A program made the translations under genes and the position numbers. From NCBI GenBank assembly GCA_023129355.1, contig JAGMCC010000046.1, positions 1 to 8,584 on the forward strand: 8,584 nucleotides of DNA, given 5' to 3'. This stretch comes from Dehalococcoidia bacterium (lineage in GTDB: Bacteria; Chloroflexota; Dehalococcoidia; E44-bin15). This document shows positions 6,511-8,584 of this stretch, piece by piece. Position 1 is the stretch's first letter. Every line of letters starts with the position of its first letter. A model generated the notes under the pieces. It ran no database searches and was not told the DNA's origin. It saw only the letters and a list, made by a program, of their open reading frames with translations.

Positions 6511-7562
6511 TGCGGCGCCGCATGTCCCGACCCATTAGCATAGGCGATGTCACCGTGGGAGGCGGGACGCCGGTCGTGGTGCAGTCGATGGCCAAGACCG
6601 ACACCCGCAACACCCGGGCGACCATAGACCAGATCCGCCGGCTGGAGGAATGCGGCTGCCAGTTGGTGCGCGTAGCTGTCCCCGACGGCGAGGCTGCCGA
6701 AGCCATCCCAGCAATAAAGCGAGGGATCGCCATCCCCCTTGTTGCCGACATCCACTTCGACTATCGCCTCGCCCTTCTCGCCCTGGAGGGCGGTGTCGAT
6801 GGGTTGCGGCTGAACCCGGGGAATATCCAAGACCCTGAGCAGATCAAAGAGGTAGTTCTAGCGGCTAAAGAGCGAAATATCCCCATAAGGATCGGGGTGA
6901 ACGCCGGAAGTCTGCCCATTTTGCACAAAGCAGCAAAGCATGAGCATACCATCGTAGACCGGATGGTAAGCGCCGCCCTGGAGGAGATTCACTTGCTCGA
7001 AAGCCTCGATTTCGAGCTGATCAAGGTATCGCTCAAGGCCTTCGATGTGCCCGATACGGTAGCAGCGAATAGGGCGCTGGCGGAGCGGATGCCCTACCCC
7101 ATTCACCTGGGCATCACCGAGGCGGGCACTCCGAGAAGGGGAGTTATCAGGAGTGCCGTGGGCATCGGCATCCTGCTTCATCAAGGGATCGGGGACACTA
7201 TTCGCGTCTCGCTCAGCGGCGACCCCTGCGAGGAGGTCTTCGCCGGCTACGAAATTCTCAAATCGCTCGACCTGAGCCAGCGCGGCCCCACCCTGATAAG
7301 CTGCCCCTCCTGCGGGCGTACCGAGGTTGATATAATTGCACTGGCGAACGCCGTAGAGGAGCGCCTGGTGAAGATCGAAAAACCGATAAAGGTGGCGGTG
7401 ATGGGTTGCGTGGTCAATGGCCCCGGCGAGGCGCGCGAGGCCGATGTGGGCATCGCCTGCGGCAAGGGAAAAGGCGTCATCTTCCGCAAGGGGAAGCAGG
7501 TACGCACCGTGGAGGAGATTGATTTCCTGACCGCATTGATGGCAGAGGTGGAGAGGGTATGA
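6507..7562 (+). CDS. ispG: 4-hydroxy-3-methylbut-2-enyl diphosphate synthase (GcpE)
   Basis: Iron-sulfur enzyme converting MEcPP to HMBPP, the penultimate step of the MEP pathway, using reducing power from ferredoxin or flavodoxin. The 351-aa protein has the N-terminal barrel with VVVQSMAKTDTRNT (residues 23-36), VRVAVPD (54-60), LVADIHFDYRLAL (78-90) and RLNPGNI (101-107). The C-terminal cluster domain has Cys266 and Cys269 in SCPSCGRTEVD, and Cys301 and Glu308 in MGCVVNGPGEA, the expected 4Fe-4S ligands. The length fits the two-domain bacterial form. Two adjacent ATGs (6507 and 6510) could start it; AAGGGGGAAGG at 6487-6497 serves either. It overlaps rseP and the next gene by ATGA. Confidence 0.97.
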   Translation: MMRRRMSRPISIGDVTVGGGTPVVVQSMAKTDTRNTRATIDQIRRLEECGCQLVRVAVPDGEAAEAIPAIKRGIAIPLVADIHFDYRLALLALEGGVDGLRLNPGNIQDPEQIKEVVLAAKERNIPIRIGVNAGSLPILHKAAKHEHTIVDRMVSAALEEIHLLESLDFELIKVSLKAFDVPDTVAANRALAERMPYPIHLGITEAGTPRRGVIRSAVGIGILLHQGIGDTIRVSLSGDPCEEVFAGYEILKSLDLSQRGPTLISCPSCGRTEVDIIALANAVEERLVKIEKPIKVAVMGCVVNGPGEAREADVGIACGKGKGVIFRKGKQVRTVEEIDFLTALMAEVERV

Positions 7563-8422
7563 CCGAGGAAGAAAAGCCCCTGACCAGAGAAGACGTCCTC
7601 AAGCTGATTAATGAGCACGGCGGGCCAGAAGGGCTTGATCTTTCTTGGAAAAATTTGTCCGAAATAGATCTTTCTGGAGATTACGAACATATTCACAATT
7701 TAAATGGTATTATACTGCGTGGGACTAATTTACAAAGGGCCGACCTCTCATGGACTAGCCTTCGTGATTCAGACTTAATTCACGCAGAATTGCAAGAAGC
7801 TGACCTTAGTTTCTCAGATTTACAAGGTACTACACTTTGGTGGGCAAATCTACACAAAACAAATTTAACTTTTTGCAACCTGTCAAAATGCCGGCTTACT
7901 TTGTGCGAGATAACAAATGAAACCAAATTGTATGATGCAAAATGGGGGCCAAATTACACCATAGCTGACGAAGAAGATGAAGCCTTTATAACCGCGGCAG
8001 AAGATATTTATAGAAGATTAAAACAGTGGTATACAGATGCAGGTATGTATACTGTAGCAGACCGTTTCCACTATCGCGAATGGGTATCAATGCGCAAAGG
8101 ACTGAGGTGGAAAGAGCATCCCTGGCAAAAACTGTGGAACTGGGTTTTCTACATGTTATGTGGATACGGAGATAAACCAGAGAGAGTAGTTATAGCAGCG
8201 ACGGTGGTTGTAATGGTTATGGCAGGAATTTTCACCGCCAGCACGCTGACATTTCCAAATGCCCTTTACTTCAGTGCTGTATCTTTCACCGCATTGGGCT
8301 ATGGCTCCTGGGTTTCTGCTCCAGAAGGATGGTTAAAGGGGTTTGGAGCAGCAGAAGCCTTCATCGGGGTTTTCATGATGGCATTATTCTTGATAACATT
8401 CGTTAGAAAGATGACAAGATAA
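7559..8422 (+). CDS. Pentapeptide-repeat protein fused to a two-helix K+-channel-like pore
   Basis: The 287-aa protein has a short charged N-terminus, then pentapeptide repeats of the A(D/N)LXX type at about residues 47-118 (RADLS, EADLS, GTTLW, WANLH and others, about 14 units), which should fold as a right-handed quadrilateral beta helix. A linker at about 135-205 (AEDIYRRLKQWYTDAG, HYREW, CGYGDKPERV) resembles the linker of other pentapeptide/channel proteins I recall. Helix one is at about 209-230, a pore loop ALYFSAVSFTALGYGS at 235-250, and helix two at about 263-282. This suits a tetrameric inner-membrane channel of the Ion_trans_2 type with a cytoplasmic beta-helix domain; ion and ligand are unknown. 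It overlaps ispG by ATGA but is AT-rich, so probably acquired. Confidence 0.82.
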   Translation: MTEEEKPLTREDVLKLINEHGGPEGLDLSWKNLSEIDLSGDYEHIHNLNGIILRGTNLQRADLSWTSLRDSDLIHAELQEADLSFSDLQGTTLWWANLHKTNLTFCNLSKCRLTLCEITNETKLYDAKWGPNYTIADEEDEAFITAAEDIYRRLKQWYTDAGMYTVADRFHYREWVSMRKGLRWKEHPWQKLWNWVFYMLCGYGDKPERVVIAATVVVMVMAGIFTASTLTFPNALYFSAVSFTALGYGSWVSAPEGWLKGFGAAEAFIGVFMMALFLITFVRKMTR

Positions 8423-8440
8423 TATAATAGGACAAATTAT
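7640..8440. other. AT-rich island between ispG and proS
   Basis: Hand counts give 110 G/C of 180 for 7381-7560 (end of ispG), 32 of 60 for 7561-7620 and 142 of 360 for 7621-7980. The fall therefore happens inside the channel gene, after about its first 25 codons. Composition recovers abruptly at the proS start. No terminal repeats, integrase or transposase are visible. The simplest reading is a transferred gene whose 5' end was joined to, or adjusted towards, host-like sequence. Confidence 0.6.
8423..8428 (+). promoter_or_regulatory. Consensus -10 box before proS
   Basis: A perfect TATAAT lies right after the channel gene's stop and 10 bases before the proS ATG. No good -35 sits 16-18 bp upstream: TTCGTT at 8399-8404 is weak, and TTGATA at 8390-8395 is 27 bp away. 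Transcripts starting here would have almost no leader. It may be a chance match in AT-rich DNA. Confidence 0.22.
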
Positions 8441-8584
8441 GAGACTGTCAAAGCTGTTCGGAAAGACGCTGCGGCAGACGCCGGCGGAAGCGGAGAACAT
8501 CAGCCATCGACTGCTGCTTAAGGCGGGGATGATCCACCAGCTGGCAGCAGGGGTCTATAGCTATCTGCCCCTGGCTTTGCGGGC
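8439..8584 (+). CDS. proS: Prolyl-tRNA synthetase, N-terminal fragment (runs off the window)
   Basis: Class II aminoacyl-tRNA synthetase that charges tRNA-Pro. Only 48 codons are in the window. They read MRLSKLFGKTL at the start and, further on, AGMIHQLAAGVYSYLPLALR (residues 29-48), which is the characteristic N-terminus of bacterial-type ProRS leading into motif 1. An AGGA at 8429-8432 lies 6 nt before the ATG. The gene is not overlapped by the upstream channel gene (16-bp gap), and its base composition is GC-rich like the rest of the operon. It is cut by the right edge, not truncated biologically as far as can be seen. Confidence 0.93.
   Translation, partial: MRLSKLFGKTLRQTPAEAENISHRLLLKAGMIHQLAAGVYSYLPLALR

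Noticed and set aside
8159..8170. GYGD at residues 202-205 of the channel protein looks like a K+ selectivity filter.
   Set aside because: It lies before the first membrane helix in a charged linker (CGYGDKPERV), not in a P-loop between two helices. The real filter is at 244-250.

Overview
This window is a dense, all-plus-strand housekeeping operon. In order it carries rpsB, tsf, pyrH, frr, uppS, cdsA, dxr, rseP (mmpA-type site-2 protease), ispG, an extra pentapeptide-repeat/ion-channel gene, and the 5' end of proS. The genes are packed tightly, with four 4-nt ATGA overlaps, one 16-nt overlap and gaps of 3-36 nt. No non-coding stretch exceeds about 120 bases. I see no RNA genes, CRISPR arrays, insertion sequences or intrinsic terminators.

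Organism: a Gram-type call cannot be made from the window alone. The gene order through ispG to proS, the very short EF-Ts (165 aa) and the single-PDZ site-2 protease resemble what I recall of Dehalococcoidia (Chloroflexota). The host genes are GC-rich (for example 110 G/C of 180 at the end of ispG, counted by hand). I infer a Dehalococcoides-related or uncultured Chloroflexota bacterium, with moderate confidence.

Layout: bases 1-118 are a regulatory region. It holds a good extended -10 promoter for rpsB, a perfect 10-bp inverted repeat whose arms cover that promoter's -35 and start region, and a second promoter-like sequence facing left. Bases 119-2763 hold translation and nucleotide genes: ribosomal protein S2, EF-Ts, UMP kinase and ribosome recycling factor. 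Bases 2800-7562 hold envelope and isoprenoid genes. Dxr and IspG are two steps of the MEP pathway that makes the IPP used by UppS to build undecaprenyl diphosphate. CdsA makes CDP-diacylglycerol for phospholipids, and the RseP-like protease cuts membrane proteins.

Bases 7559-8422 hold the odd gene out: an N-terminal pentapeptide-repeat domain fused to a two-helix potassium-channel-like pore. It is stitched to ispG by an ATGA overlap but is much more AT-rich than its neighbours (142 G/C of 360 in 7621-7980). Composition returns to the host pattern at the proS start (8439). This looks like an accessory gene lodged between ispG and proS, and it is the best candidate in the window for something little described. 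Its pore filter is also unusual (GYG followed by Ser, with Ala where Thr is canonical).
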